A DNA stretch of 64,000 nucleotides from Acinetobacter albensis (GTDB lineage Bacteria > Pseudomonadota > Gammaproteobacteria > Pseudomonadales > Moraxellaceae), in the NCBI RefSeq assembly GCF_900095025.1, contig NZ_FMBK01000009.1, forward strand, positions 112,008 through 176,007, read 5' to 3'. Each line of letters begins with the position of its first letter. Position 1 is the stretch's first letter. Positions 28,218 to 36,877 of this stretch are shown piece after piece. A program made the position numbers and the translations under genes. The notes beneath the pieces were generated by a model. That model was not told the DNA's origin. It did no database searches and worked only from the letters and a program-made list of their open reading frames with translations.

Positions 28218-29320
28218 GAAGGTGCTCCTGCCTGAATGTTTACGGCACGATTTTCTCGGTCAATTGGCTGAATTTTTTGTTTTTCACGCAATAAATGCAC
28301 GCCACCAATCACCACATAATCTGTCGCTTTTAAGCCGGATAACACAGGCACACTGTCACGGCCATAAGCACCTAAACTGACAAAAACTTTATGAATACTT
28401 TGATCAGGTTTAACCACCCAAACATAGGCCTGTTTTTCTATTGCAGATACACTGGATAAAGGTACGCTCAACACGTTCTGTTCAGTATGATTAAAAAACA
28501 CTCGCGCACTTTGTCCTAGTTGAATGGCAGAATTTCCTTCACGTAAGGCAACTTTTACACTGAAGGTGCGCGACTGATCTGCTGCAGGTGAGATTTCACG
28601 CACATAAGCGGAAAATTTGTCTTGCGGTTTGCTCCATAAAGTCACCCATGCAGTTTGACCGACTTTAATGTCTGCAATGGCTTGTTCAGGTACCCCAATG
28701 ACCACTTCACGATCACCGGCAATCGCAATTTGATACACTGCCTGTCCAGCAGCAACCACCTGCCCCACTTCAATATTACGTGCAGTAATGACCCCATTCT
28801 TATTGGCCAGCAACTGGTTATAACCCGTCTGGTTTCGGCTAACGTCATAATTCGATTGTGCTTGTTTTAAGCCTGACATTGCCGATTTATATTGGTTTTC
28901 AACTGCATCATATTGCGAACGACTCACCGCATTCATGGGCAATAATTGTTTAAAACGTTTCAGCTCTGCTTCAGCATTTTTAGATGTAGATTGTGCACTT
29001 TCCAGTTGAGCCTGAGCAGCATTAAGCTGTAACTGTGCATCTTTTACATCGAGTTTCGCTAAAACTTGTCCCACTTTAACTTGATCACCGACATCAACGT
29101 AGCGTTCAATAATTTGTCCACCGACCCGAAATGCCAAAGCCGTCTGTTGACGTGCCTGTACATCACCTGCATAACTTTTTTGTTCATTGTGCGTGGTCTC
29201 AGGTTGAGCGACCATGACAAAGGGAATATGTTCCGTTTCAGCTACATCTTTGCTGCATCCTGTTAAGGTTATACTGCAAATGATCACCATGCTGGTCACG
29301 AGAGTCTGAATTGTGCTCAT
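28214..29320 (-). CDS. RND efflux periplasmic adaptor (membrane fusion protein), lipoprotein
   Basis: A 368-residue HlyD/AcrA-type adaptor. The lipoprotein signal peptide ends L-T-G-C, placing the lipidated cysteine near residue 22. The lipoyl half-motif VGGQIIERYVDVGDQVKVGQVLAKLD (about 68-93) is followed by a coiled-coil hairpin (about 95-165), the second half lipoyl motif (GVITARNIEVGQVV) and beta-barrel domains. It links the RND pump to an outer-membrane channel encoded elsewhere. First gene of the efflux operon, 116 bases from the divergent tetR. Confidence 0.94.
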   Translation of the reverse strand: MSTIQTLVTSMVIICSITLTGCSKDVAETEHIPFVMVAQPETTHNEQKSYAGDVQARQQTALAFRVGGQIIERYVDVGDQVKVGQVLAKLDVKDAQLQLNAAQAQLESAQSTSKNAEAELKRFKQLLPMNAVSRSQYDAVENQYKSAMSGLKQAQSNYDVSRNQTGYNQLLANKNGVITARNIEVGQVVAAGQAVYQIAIAGDREVVIGVPEQAIADIKVGQTAWVTLWSKPQDKFSAYVREISPAADQSRTFSVKVALREGNSAIQLGQSARVFFNHTEQNVLSVPLSSVSAIEKQAYVWVVKPDQSIHKVFVSLGAYGRDSVPVLSGLKATDYVVIGGVHLLREKQKIQPIDRENRAVNIQAGAPS

Positions 29321-29387
29321 GAAGTTCGCTCTTATTTAAAAATGATTTTTAAGGCAAAATAAGATGTATCTTAAATTGTTTATTTTT

Positions 29388-29417
29388 TAATTAATATACC
29401 TAGTGGTACATTAATTA
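29388..29417. promoter_or_regulatory. 30-bp palindromic operator between the efflux operon and its TetR regulator
   Basis: TAATTAATATACC at 29388-29400 and GGTACATTAATTA at 29405-29417 are inverted copies with one mismatch around a four-base centre. It is placed exactly in the divergent promoter region, about 20 bases before tetR, as expected for an operator bound by the TetR homodimer or pair of dimers. Confidence 0.75.
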
Positions 29418-29436
29418 TAATTCTAGGGTCAAATCA

Positions 29437-30096
29437 ATGACCTTTTTCATTTTTTTGGAAAAAATTGTGCAAACACAACTCGGTCGTCCGAAAGATTTAG
29501 AAAAACGTCAGCAAATTTTAACTGCGGCAAAATGTATTTTTTTAAAATGTGGGTATCACGGTTCAAGCATGAATCAGATTGCTCAAGAAGCAGCTGTGAC
29601 TAAACTGACCATTTATAATCATTTTCAAGATAAAGCCAATTTGTTTGTCTGTGCGATTGAACAAACCTGTGAAGAATCCATCCGAGCACGTACCTTAAAA
29701 CTAGACGCCAATAGTGATTTTAAAAAAGAATTTATACATGCCTGTGAATTGGCTCTAAATGTTATAAATTTACCAGAGGCCATAAAATTAGAATTATTAT
29801 TACTGGAGCTGGCGGCTGAACAAAGTCCATTGGCCGAACAATTTTACAATGCCTCACATCTGCGAATGAATGCAGTTTGGGAAAACTTTTTTCAGCAAGC
29901 GATTGATCTTGGCTTTATTCGGGATGAAAATTTAAAAACGCTAAACTTGCTGATTTTATCTTTGTTACTCGGTATGCGTCATCATGAAGTACTGCTTGGA
30001 ATTCGTGCAGTTCCAAATCAAGAGGAAAAGCGACAAATTGTTTTAAACAGTATCGATCTATTCCTGATGAAATATAGTCCTCTCTCCCGCTATTAA
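29437..30096 (+). CDS. TetR/AcrR-family transcriptional regulator of the efflux operon
   Basis: The 219-residue product has an N-terminal TetR helix-turn-helix (SSMNQIAQEAAVTKLTIYNHFQDKANLF, about residues 43-70) and a helical ligand-binding C-terminal domain. ATG 29437 has AGGG eight bases upstream. A GTG at 29467 (VQTQLGRPKD), also with a site, is an equally good start and gives the more usual short N-terminus. It is divergent from the RND operon, with a long palindrome between. Repression relieved by a pump substrate is the usual arrangement and is inferred here. Confidence 0.9.
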   Translation: MTFFIFLEKIVQTQLGRPKDLEKRQQILTAAKCIFLKCGYHGSSMNQIAQEAAVTKLTIYNHFQDKANLFVCAIEQTCEESIRARTLKLDANSDFKKEFIHACELALNVINLPEAIKLELLLLELAAEQSPLAEQFYNASHLRMNAVWENFFQQAIDLGFIRDENLKTLNLLILSLLLGMRHHEVLLGIRAVPNQEEKRQIVLNSIDLFLMKYSPLSRY

Positions 30097-30252
30097 GATT
30101 CTAAATAATGCATTGCTCAAGCTTCAGGCATACTTCATAGAGATATGATTGCTGTTTAATTCGGCAAAACTTTACATACTTTTGTATGCCCCTACTAGGA
30201 ATGTAGGTATTTCGCGATATAGTCGAAATAACAAGAATGGGAGAGTAAAAAA

Positions 30253-32937
30253 ATGATTCAACAAATTGATGCTCCACTGCGTGAAGACGTGCGTCTACTC
30301 GGAAACTTATTGGGTGAAACCCTAAAGGAGCATGCAGGACAAGATTTGTTTAATCAGGTTGAACAGATTCGTGCCCTTTCTAAAGGCGCGCGCGATGGTC
30401 AAATCGAAGCAGAAAAACAACTTGAACAATTATTTTTAACCCTTGAAGATGATGAAATTCTGCCATTAACGCGTGCATTTACCCATTTTCTGAACTTTGC
30501 CAACATTGCTGAACAGTATAATGTGGTACGTAATCGTCGCAAAAGCGAGTTTGATGAACAGGGACCGTCCCCTAATCCACTCGATCATCTTTTTCAAAAA
30601 TTTAAAGACCATGATATTTCAGCCAATACCTTATTCCAGCAAATTTGTGAACTGAATATTGAGCTGGTTCTGACTGCACATCCAACCGAAGTCAGCCGTC
30701 GTACCTTAATTCAAAAATATGATGATATTAATGACTGTCTATTTAAAGCCGATCAACAAAAACTGACACCGCGTGAACGCAAAACAATTTTGCAAGAATT
30801 AAAACAACTGGTTTGTTCCGCTTGGCAAACGGACGAGATTCGTCAACATCGCCCAACGCCTGTCGATGAAGCCAAATGGGGCTTTACCACTATAGAACAA
30901 ACGCTGTGGAATGCCGTACCCAAATTCATCCGCGAACTCAATGAAATGGTCGAAGATCATTGTGGTCAGCGGTTACCCTTAAGCATTGCGCCAGTACGTT
31001 TTGCCTCATGGATGGGCGGTGACCGTGATGGCAATCCCAATGTCACCCATAGTATTACTCAAGAAGTACTGTGGTTGTCACGGTGGAAAGCAGCAGATTT
31101 GTACTTACGTGATATCGAAGATTTACGCTGGGAATTGTCGATTCAAAATTGTAGTCAAGAACTGACGGATGCGCTTGGACATGCACATGCTGAACCTTAT
31201 CGTGAATATTTACGTGATACTCGTGAGCGTTTAAAAGCCACACGACATTGGCTAACCCAAAAACTACAAGGGCTCGATGCCGATGACAGTGCGGTCATCA
31301 AAAGCAAAGATGAATTATTACAGCCTTTGTTGTTGTGTTATCGCTCGCTCATCGCTTGTCATTTAACCGACATTGCAAATGGCAAACTGCTCGATTTCAT
31401 CCATCGGGTCAATTGCTTTGGGATTGAATTGCTCAAACTGGATATTCGTCAGGAATCGGGTCGTCATCGCCAAGCCATTTCCGCGATCACTGAATATTTA
31501 GGCTTAGGCAACTTTGAAACATGGACTGAACAAGCACGCCAAAACTTCTTATTGCAGGAACTACAAAGCAAACGTCCATTACTACCGAAACATTTGAATG
31601 AACCAAAACAAAGTCTGATTGAACATCCCGATGTACAAGAAGTGTTCGCGACCATGCGTACTTTGGCCGAACAGCCGAAAGAAAGCTTGGGGGCCTATAT
31701 TATTTCCATGGCGGAGTATCCAAGTGACGTTCTGGCTGTTTTACTGTTGCAAAAAGAAGCAGGCATTCAACATGCTTTGCGTGTGGTTCCATTATTTGAA
31801 ACCCTGAAAGATTTAGATGGTGCAGCTGACACCATGAATACCTTGTTCAATATGCATTGGTATAAACAGCATATTCAGGCTAAACATGAAGTGATGATTG
31901 GTTATTCTGACTCGGCAAAAGATGCAGGCTTTATGTCGGCCAACTGGGCGCAATATCGTGCACAGGAAGAACTGACTACTGTGGCAAAAAAACACGCGGT
32001 GCAATTGACGTTGTTTCATGGTCGTGGTGGTTCAATTAGCCGTGGTGGTGCACCCACCCAACAGGCTTTATTCTCGCAACCCCCAGGTTCTATTTCGGGT
32101 GCTATTCGAGTGACTGAACAAGGCGAAATGATTCGCTTTAAGTTCGGACTTGAAGGTATTGCACTGCAAAACTTAGAAATTTATACCGCAGCCACTTTAG
32201 AGGCGACCTTGTTGCCGCCACCTGTACCAAAAGAGGAATGGCGTCAGCTGATGCACAGCATGACCGATTTATCAGTACAGGTGTATCGTCAAACCGTGCG
32301 TGAAAATCCACATTTTGTGAAATATTTACGTACCGTCACGCCTGAACTTGAATTACAAATGTTACCGTTAGGTTCACGTCCCGCAAAACGTAAAGTGAGC
32401 GGTGGGATTGAGTCTTTACGTGCAATTCCTTGGGTATTTGCTTGGACACAAATTCGTTTAATGCTACCTGCATGGCTCGGGACTGGAGCGGCAATTAATC
32501 AAATGCTGGATCAAGGACAAAAGCCTTTACTGGATGAAATGTTACAACAATGGCCCTATTTCCAAACCTTAATTGATATGTTGGAAATGGTACTCTCAAA
32601 ATCAGATAGTCATGTGGCCTTATATTACGAATCACATTTAACTGATGATGAAGATTTAAAAATATTGGGTGAACAACTGCGTCAACGCTTAAAAGATGCC
32701 GTGCAAACCTTATTGGTTTTAAAAGGTGAATCGCAATTGCTCAGCAGCAATGAGGTCTTGGATCAGTCCATGAAAGTGCGTAAACCCTACTTGTTGCCGC
32801 TGCATTTATTACAAGCTGAACTGATGAAACGTCGTCGGCGCTATTTGGCAGAATGTCAGGCAGAGCATACCCCTGTCGATCATGCCTTAATGGTCAGTAT
32901 TGCCGGCATCGCGGCGGGGCTTCGTAATACGGGTTAG
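30253..32937 (+). CDS. ppc: Ppc, phosphoenolpyruvate carboxylase
   Basis: An 894-residue enzyme of normal length. Catalytic signatures are present: LTAHPTEVSRRT with the active-site histidine near residue 142, GYSDSAKDAGF with the lysine near 556, and FHGRGGSISRGGAPT with the arginine near 591. The C-terminus is RNTG, as in most PEPCs. It carboxylates PEP to oxaloacetate to refill the TCA cycle. A GGGAGAG site precedes the ATG by about seven bases. Monocistronic, with a strong terminator after it. Confidence 0.97.
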   Translation: MIQQIDAPLREDVRLLGNLLGETLKEHAGQDLFNQVEQIRALSKGARDGQIEAEKQLEQLFLTLEDDEILPLTRAFTHFLNFANIAEQYNVVRNRRKSEFDEQGPSPNPLDHLFQKFKDHDISANTLFQQICELNIELVLTAHPTEVSRRTLIQKYDDINDCLFKADQQKLTPRERKTILQELKQLVCSAWQTDEIRQHRPTPVDEAKWGFTTIEQTLWNAVPKFIRELNEMVEDHCGQRLPLSIAPVRFASWMGGDRDGNPNVTHSITQEVLWLSRWKAADLYLRDIEDLRWELSIQNCSQELTDALGHAHAEPYREYLRDTRERLKATRHWLTQKLQGLDADDSAVIKSKDELLQPLLLCYRSLIACHLTDIANGKLLDFIHRVNCFGIELLKLDIRQESGRHRQAISAITEYLGLGNFETWTEQARQNFLLQELQSKRPLLPKHLNEPKQSLIEHPDVQEVFATMRTLAEQPKESLGAYIISMAEYPSDVLAVLLLQKEAGIQHALRVVPLFETLKDLDGAADTMNTLFNMHWYKQHIQAKHEVMIGYSDSAKDAGFMSANWAQYRAQEELTTVAKKHAVQLTLFHGRGGSISRGGAPTQQALFSQPPGSISGAIRVTEQGEMIRFKFGLEGIALQNLEIYTAATLEATLLPPPVPKEEWRQLMHSMTDLSVQVYRQTVRENPHFVKYLRTVTPELELQMLPLGSRPAKRKVSGGIESLRAIPWVFAWTQIRLMLPAWLGTGAAINQMLDQGQKPLLDEMLQQWPYFQTLIDMLEMVLSKSDSHVALYYESHLTDDEDLKILGEQLRQRLKDAVQTLLVLKGESQLLSSNEVLDQSMKVRKPYLLPLHLLQAELMKRRRRYLAECQAEHTPVDHALMVSIAGIAAGLRNTG

Positions 32938-32954
32938 TTTTTGAATTTTCGTTC

Positions 32955-32987
32955 AAAAGAGCATATGTGAATATGCTCTTTTTTTGT
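32955..32987 (+). terminator. Intrinsic terminator after ppc
   Basis: A perfect 12-base stem AAAAGAGCATAT/ATATGCTCTTTT (32955-32966 and 32971-32982) with loop GTGA, continuing into a T-run. Confidence 0.88.
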
Positions 32988-33108
32988 TCAAACTCGTAAG
33001 CTCAATAGACTATTATTTATCAGTAAAATAAAAAATGGTTATGAATGCTAAACCTGATTTAACTTTACATTAATAGGCTGATTTCACATTCATTTTAAAT
33101 CATTAAAT

Positions 33109-33126
33109 TTTTACCAATTGGTAAAA
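33109..33126. promoter_or_regulatory. 18-bp perfect palindrome, candidate RutR-type operator upstream of the NCS2 permease
   Basis: TTTTACCAATTGGTAAAA is fully palindromic. Its core TTTACCA-AT-TGGTAAA resembles the known RutR (TetR family, pyrimidine-sensing) consensus TTGACCA-nn-TGGTCAA, differing symmetrically at one position in each arm. It lies about 75 bases before a uracil/xanthine-type permease gene, where pyrimidine control would make sense. No rutR gene is in the window. Confidence 0.5.
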
Positions 33127-33199
33127 TAATAAATAAATTCATACTATTAATTTGAATAAAATTAAATTGATCTAGATTAAATTCTCTAAAAACAGGAGT

Positions 33200-34537
33200 A
33201 TGATGTGCACAATTTACGATTTGAGTGCTCATTTTATGTCCAGTTGGTTTCCGAAATGGCGCCCCTATGAAGGCAGTATTGACGCACGCCCTGTAGGTAC
33301 AAACGAATATCTTCCGCCTGCCCAAAGTGTGGTTTTGGGGATACAACATGCATTTGCCATGTTTGGTGCAACCGTCCTTGCCCCTTTCTTAATGGGTTTC
33401 GATCCCAATCTGGCTATTTTAATGTCAGGGATTTGTACCATTTTATTTTTCCTGATCACAGGTGGTCGTGTTCCGAGTTATTTAGGTTCAAGTTTTGCCT
33501 TTATTGGTGTGGTGATTGCAGCCACAGGTTACGCAGCTTCTGGTACAGGTGCGCCGAATGCCAATCTGGCTTTGGCAGCAGGCGGTATTATGGCTTGTGG
33601 TGTGCTGTATGCCATCTTTGGTTTTATTGTCATGGCAACAGGGACAAACTGGATTGAAAAACTCATGCCGCCAGTCGTCACTGGCGCAGTGGTGATGATT
33701 ATTGGTTTAAATCTTGCCCCTGTCACCGTCAAAGGAGTCGCTGGCAATAACTTTAATATGTGGATGTCACTGGTTACAGTGATGTGTATGGGTTCGATTG
33801 CGGTCTTTACCAAAGGTTTACTGCAACGACTGTTGTTATTGGTGGGCCTATTATTGGCTTATCTCATCTATTACATCGTTTCAAATGTGATGGGTTATGG
33901 AACGGCAATTAATTTCACCCCCATTCAACAAGCTGCTTGGTTAGGCTTACCGACTTTTCATTCGCCTGTATTTGATTTTAATGCCATGTTAATTATTGCA
34001 CCGATTGCGCTCATTTTAGTGGCAGAAAATTTGGGTCATATCAAAGCAGTCAGTGCCATGACAGGTGAAAATTTGGATCCACAGATTGGTAAAGCTTTTG
34101 TTGCTGATGGTATTGCCACGACTTTATCCGGTGGTGTCGGTGCACCAGGCATGACCACCTATGGTGAAAATATTGGTGTCATGGCAGTAACACGCGTCTA
34201 CTCTACAATTATTTTTGTCTTTGCGGGTGTCTTCGCAATTTTTCTGGGTTTGTCGCCTAAGTTTGGCGCGATTATCCACACCATTCCCACTGCAATTTTA
34301 ACCGGTGCATCGATTGTGGTGTTTGGCTTAATTACCATTGCGGGAGCAAAAATTTGGATCGAAAATAAAGTCGATTTTTCAAAAAATAAAAATTTAATGG
34401 TGGCTGCGGTAACCATTATTTTAGGTACAGGTGACTTTGCTTTGCAATTTGGAGGCTTTAATTTGGGAGGAATTGGCACTGCAACTTTTGCTGCGCTCAT
34501 TCTTAATTGGTTCTTTAGTCTGGCCGATCCATCATAA
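33200..34537 (+). CDS. NCS2-family nucleobase permease, uracil/xanthine type
   Basis: The 445-residue product has about 14 hydrophobic segments and the NCS2 pattern. AFAMFGATVLAPFLMGFDP lies near residues 51-69, and the substrate-site segment GAPGMTTYGENIGVMAVTRVYS near residues 313-334 resembles UraA/RutG rather than xanthine carriers. It imports uracil or a related base by proton symport. Start uncertain: AGGAG at 33194-33198 favours the second ATG (33203), and an internal ATG at 33236 (MSSWFPKW) also fits the family N-terminus. The upstream palindrome suggests pyrimidine-dependent control. Confidence 0.9.
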   Translation: MMCTIYDLSAHFMSSWFPKWRPYEGSIDARPVGTNEYLPPAQSVVLGIQHAFAMFGATVLAPFLMGFDPNLAILMSGICTILFFLITGGRVPSYLGSSFAFIGVVIAATGYAASGTGAPNANLALAAGGIMACGVLYAIFGFIVMATGTNWIEKLMPPVVTGAVVMIIGLNLAPVTVKGVAGNNFNMWMSLVTVMCMGSIAVFTKGLLQRLLLLVGLLLAYLIYYIVSNVMGYGTAINFTPIQQAAWLGLPTFHSPVFDFNAMLIIAPIALILVAENLGHIKAVSAMTGENLDPQIGKAFVADGIATTLSGGVGAPGMTTYGENIGVMAVTRVYSTIIFVFAGVFAIFLGLSPKFGAIIHTIPTAILTGASIVVFGLITIAGAKIWIENKVDFSKNKNLMVAAVTIILGTGDFALQFGGFNLGGIGTATFAALILNWFFSLADPS

Positions 34538-34554
34538 ATATAAACGTCATTTTT

Positions 34555-34580
34555 AAGCAGCCGACTGGCTGCTTTTTTTT
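34555..34580 (+). terminator. Intrinsic terminator after the permease
   Basis: A perfect 8-base stem AAGCAGCC/GGCTGCTT (34555-34562 and 34567-34574) with loop GACT, followed by a run of T to 34580. Confidence 0.85.
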
Positions 34581-34621
34581 GGCTTATATTTAAAAAATTT
34601 TAGTATGATGAAAGACATTTT

Positions 34622-35542
34622 ATGGCAATGATATCTTCCATGCGTCTCGACTTTTTTGATCTGCAACTGTTCTTAAATATTGTCGATACTGGCAGTTTGA
34701 CCAAAGGTGCTGAACGCTCTGCCATTTCTTTACAGGCTGCCAGTGAACGAATCAAGAAACTCGAACATCAGTTTGCCGTGACTTTATTTATCCGTCATTC
34801 TTCTGGGGTTAAACTGAGTATTGCAGGACAAACTTTTGCAGAACACGCTTTAGCTTTAATTCAACAAGGGCATCAATTGCAACAGGTGATGGCAGTTTAT
34901 CAAAAAGGACTGCATTCAAAGATAATACTGTGGTGCAATTCATCTGCACAAAGTGAATATCTACCTTTTTTATTGCCTCAATATTTACTTGAAAACCCTC
35001 ACGTACAGATAGATTTAAAAGAAGCAGAAAGCAATGACATTATTCAGGCTTTAGACAAAGGCACAGCACAACTGGGCATGATTTCAAGTTTTTTTAATTC
35101 TGATCATTTACACACTTTGCCTTTTTTAGATGACCCTTTGGTGCTGATTAGTCCAATCGATCATGAACTTAAACATCAGTCTGCACTGCAATTGGTCGAT
35201 ATTTTGCATTATCCATTTGTCGGTTTAATGCAATATCACTCTTTACAACAATCAATTGAAACTCAAGCCAAAATATTAGGTTGCAATATTAATTACCGTT
35301 TACGTTTACCCAATTTTGCAGCCATTGCCCAAGTCGTCGCCAATGGTGTTGGTATTGCGATTATGCCCAAACGCGCAGCTACACGTTTGAGTTCTGATTA
35401 TCCCTTGCACCATATTGAATTAACAGGTGCATGGGCAAACCGTAAGCTGTTATTGGCAGCCAAAAATTTTAATGATTTGCCCGTTTCTTATCAGCATTTT
35501 AGTCAGTTCTTACTTTCAAAAAAGTCTAAATTATCATTTTGA
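34622..35542 (+). CDS. LysR-family transcriptional regulator
   Basis: A 306-residue LysR protein. The HTH lies in about residues 10-65 (DLQLFLNIVDTGSLTKGAERSAISLQAASERIKKLE), followed by the type 2 periplasmic-binding-like effector domain. ATG 34640 (MRLDFFDLQLF) gives the more usual N-terminus; no ribosome-binding site decides between the starts. It converges with a TauE/SafE transporter gene. Divergent or adjacent LysR plus TauE/SafE pairs are common in Acinetobacter, but here the two genes face each other, so the regulatory link is only a guess. Confidence 0.87.
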   Translation: MAMISSMRLDFFDLQLFLNIVDTGSLTKGAERSAISLQAASERIKKLEHQFAVTLFIRHSSGVKLSIAGQTFAEHALALIQQGHQLQQVMAVYQKGLHSKIILWCNSSAQSEYLPFLLPQYLLENPHVQIDLKEAESNDIIQALDKGTAQLGMISSFFNSDHLHTLPFLDDPLVLISPIDHELKHQSALQLVDILHYPFVGLMQYHSLQQSIETQAKILGCNINYRLRLPNFAAIAQVVANGVGIAIMPKRAATRLSSDYPLHHIELTGAWANRKLLLAAKNFNDLPVSYQHFSQFLLSKKSKLSF

Positions 35543-35570
35543 ATTTAAGCGCACTTGCTCAATTTAAGCT

Positions 35571-36308
35571 TTAAATGATCCCAAACTGATGGATTAACAT
35601 ATAACTGCCGAAAACAACCAGACCGAAAAAGAAAACTTTGCGAAATTTTTGTTCAGAAATACGATAACGAATTTTAGTTCCAAGCCACATCCCAAGCAGG
35701 GCTGGGAATAAGGCAATCAATGACATTTTATAGTCAACAGAAATATTTCCAATTGGATTTTGCTGTAGAAATACCGCCAGACACAGCGTTGAAACAGTAA
35801 AAGCCAAACCTAAGGATTGTACCAATTCATCACGTTTTAGATGTAATGATTGTAAGAAAGGCACCACTGGAATCACCACCACGCCTGTTGCAACGGTTAA
35901 AGCACCCCCTAAATATCCCACTATGGGCGATAACCATTTTTCATAGGCGCCCAAATTTGGCATATTTTGAGCGAATAAACCGTAGAGTCCATAGAGTGCA
36001 AGCATAGCACCCAGTAATGCTTCACTTTTAAATTCACCATGAGCCAAAGTTGGAAAAATACTCCAGACCGAACCAACAATAATCCCCAATAATAACGGCC
36101 AAAAACGACGCACTAATTTCAGCACATGTCCTTCGGCAAAGAGTTGCCAAATATTGGTCACCATTGAAGGTACTATGAGTAAGGTGGCTGCTTGAAATGG
36201 CGTGATAAAAATGGTCAACAAGCCCATAGAGACTGCAGGCAGACCCAGTCCAATCGTACCTTTAATCATCCCTGCCAGCGCAAATACGCCTATTATAAAA
36301 CCAATCAT
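35571..36308 (-). CDS. TauE/SafE-family membrane transporter
   Basis: The 245-residue product has seven or eight hydrophobic segments and the family's duplicated pattern: an N-terminal GMIKGTIGLGLPAVSMGLL (about residues 12-30) and a second half GYLGGALTVATGVVVIPVVPFLQSL (about 131-155). Such proteins export or import sulphite, sulphoacetate or other small organosulphur anions, but substrate cannot be read from sequence. It faces the LysR gene, with 28 bases between stops. Confidence 0.88.
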   Translation of the reverse strand: MIGFIIGVFALAGMIKGTIGLGLPAVSMGLLTIFITPFQAATLLIVPSMVTNIWQLFAEGHVLKLVRRFWPLLLGIIVGSVWSIFPTLAHGEFKSEALLGAMLALYGLYGLFAQNMPNLGAYEKWLSPIVGYLGGALTVATGVVVIPVVPFLQSLHLKRDELVQSLGLAFTVSTLCLAVFLQQNPIGNISVDYKMSLIALFPALLGMWLGTKIRYRISEQKFRKVFFFGLVVFGSYMLIHQFGII

Positions 36309-36383
36309 CGACTACACTCGTTCAACCGTGAAACTCATGCTAGGTCAAGTAGGCAGATTATAAAATCATTGTTTTCCGGATTG

Positions 36384-36406
36384 AGCCTCAATCAAAAATT
36401 GAGGCT
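36384..36406. repeat. Hairpin in the gap upstream of the TauE/SafE gene
   Basis: A perfect 9-base inverted repeat AGCCTCAAT/ATTGAGGCT (36384-36392 and 36398-36406), loop CAAAA, followed on the plus strand by AGTTTTAAAA. No plus-strand gene ends here, so its role is unclear: a remnant terminator or leader structure. Confidence 0.4.
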
Positions 36407-36574
36407 AGTTTTAAAAAAGTGATTTATGCTTTTTCTCAAAAATGGTTTCATTTAAATGGAAACACTTACTGCGCACATCGGCGAAAGAATAAAATGATGA
36501 GGCGCTTTTTAATCTCTTTTAATCAGATATTTTTAAAGTGTTTTTTATAATTTTGAGTGCCTGATCAATACGTA

Positions 36575-36877
36575 TTAAGGTCTAATTTCTTTTAATTCAC
36601 GTTGAATAAACTGCTGAATCATTGCACGGTATAATTGTTCGACCAAATCTGGATCTATACCTAATTCAACCGCTTGTGCACGAACTTTTTGAATGATTTG
36701 CTCAACACGCTCTGGAGATTGTACATCTTGTATACTTTTCTTAAAACGCACTGCCTGATCGACGTAAAATTGACGTGTTGCGATCATTTCAATCAGTGCA
36801 GTATCAATCGCATCAATCTTTTCACGTGCTTGCTCTAAAGACTCACATTTTTCTTTGTTCATTGTGGTTATCATCAT
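36575..36877 (-). CDS. Chorismate mutase, AroQ (type II) fold
   Basis: A helical protein of about 100 residues matching monofunctional AroQ-type chorismate mutases: EQAREKIDAIDTALIEMIATRQFYVDQAVRFKKS, then a second and third helix ending AMIQQFIQREL. Conserved positions (R in the first helix, R-x-F-Y-V in place of the usual R-x2-V, K in FKKS, and Q-F-I-Q near the C-terminus) fit. It converts chorismate to prephenate; isochorismate-pyruvate lyase (PchB-like) is an alternative for this fold. The start could be GTG 36883, ATG 36877 or ATG 36862. It overlaps the upstream gene end, so the two are coupled. Confidence 0.85.
   Translation of the reverse strand: MMITTMNKEKCESLEQAREKIDAIDTALIEMIATRQFYVDQAVRFKKSIQDVQSPERVEQIIQKVRAQAVELGIDPDLVEQLYRAMIQQFIQRELKEIRP

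Noticed and set aside
36192..36422. Plus-strand ORF ending near the 36384-36406 hairpin
   Set aside because: It overlaps the TauE/SafE start antisense and has no family likeness, so the hairpin is not taken as its terminator.
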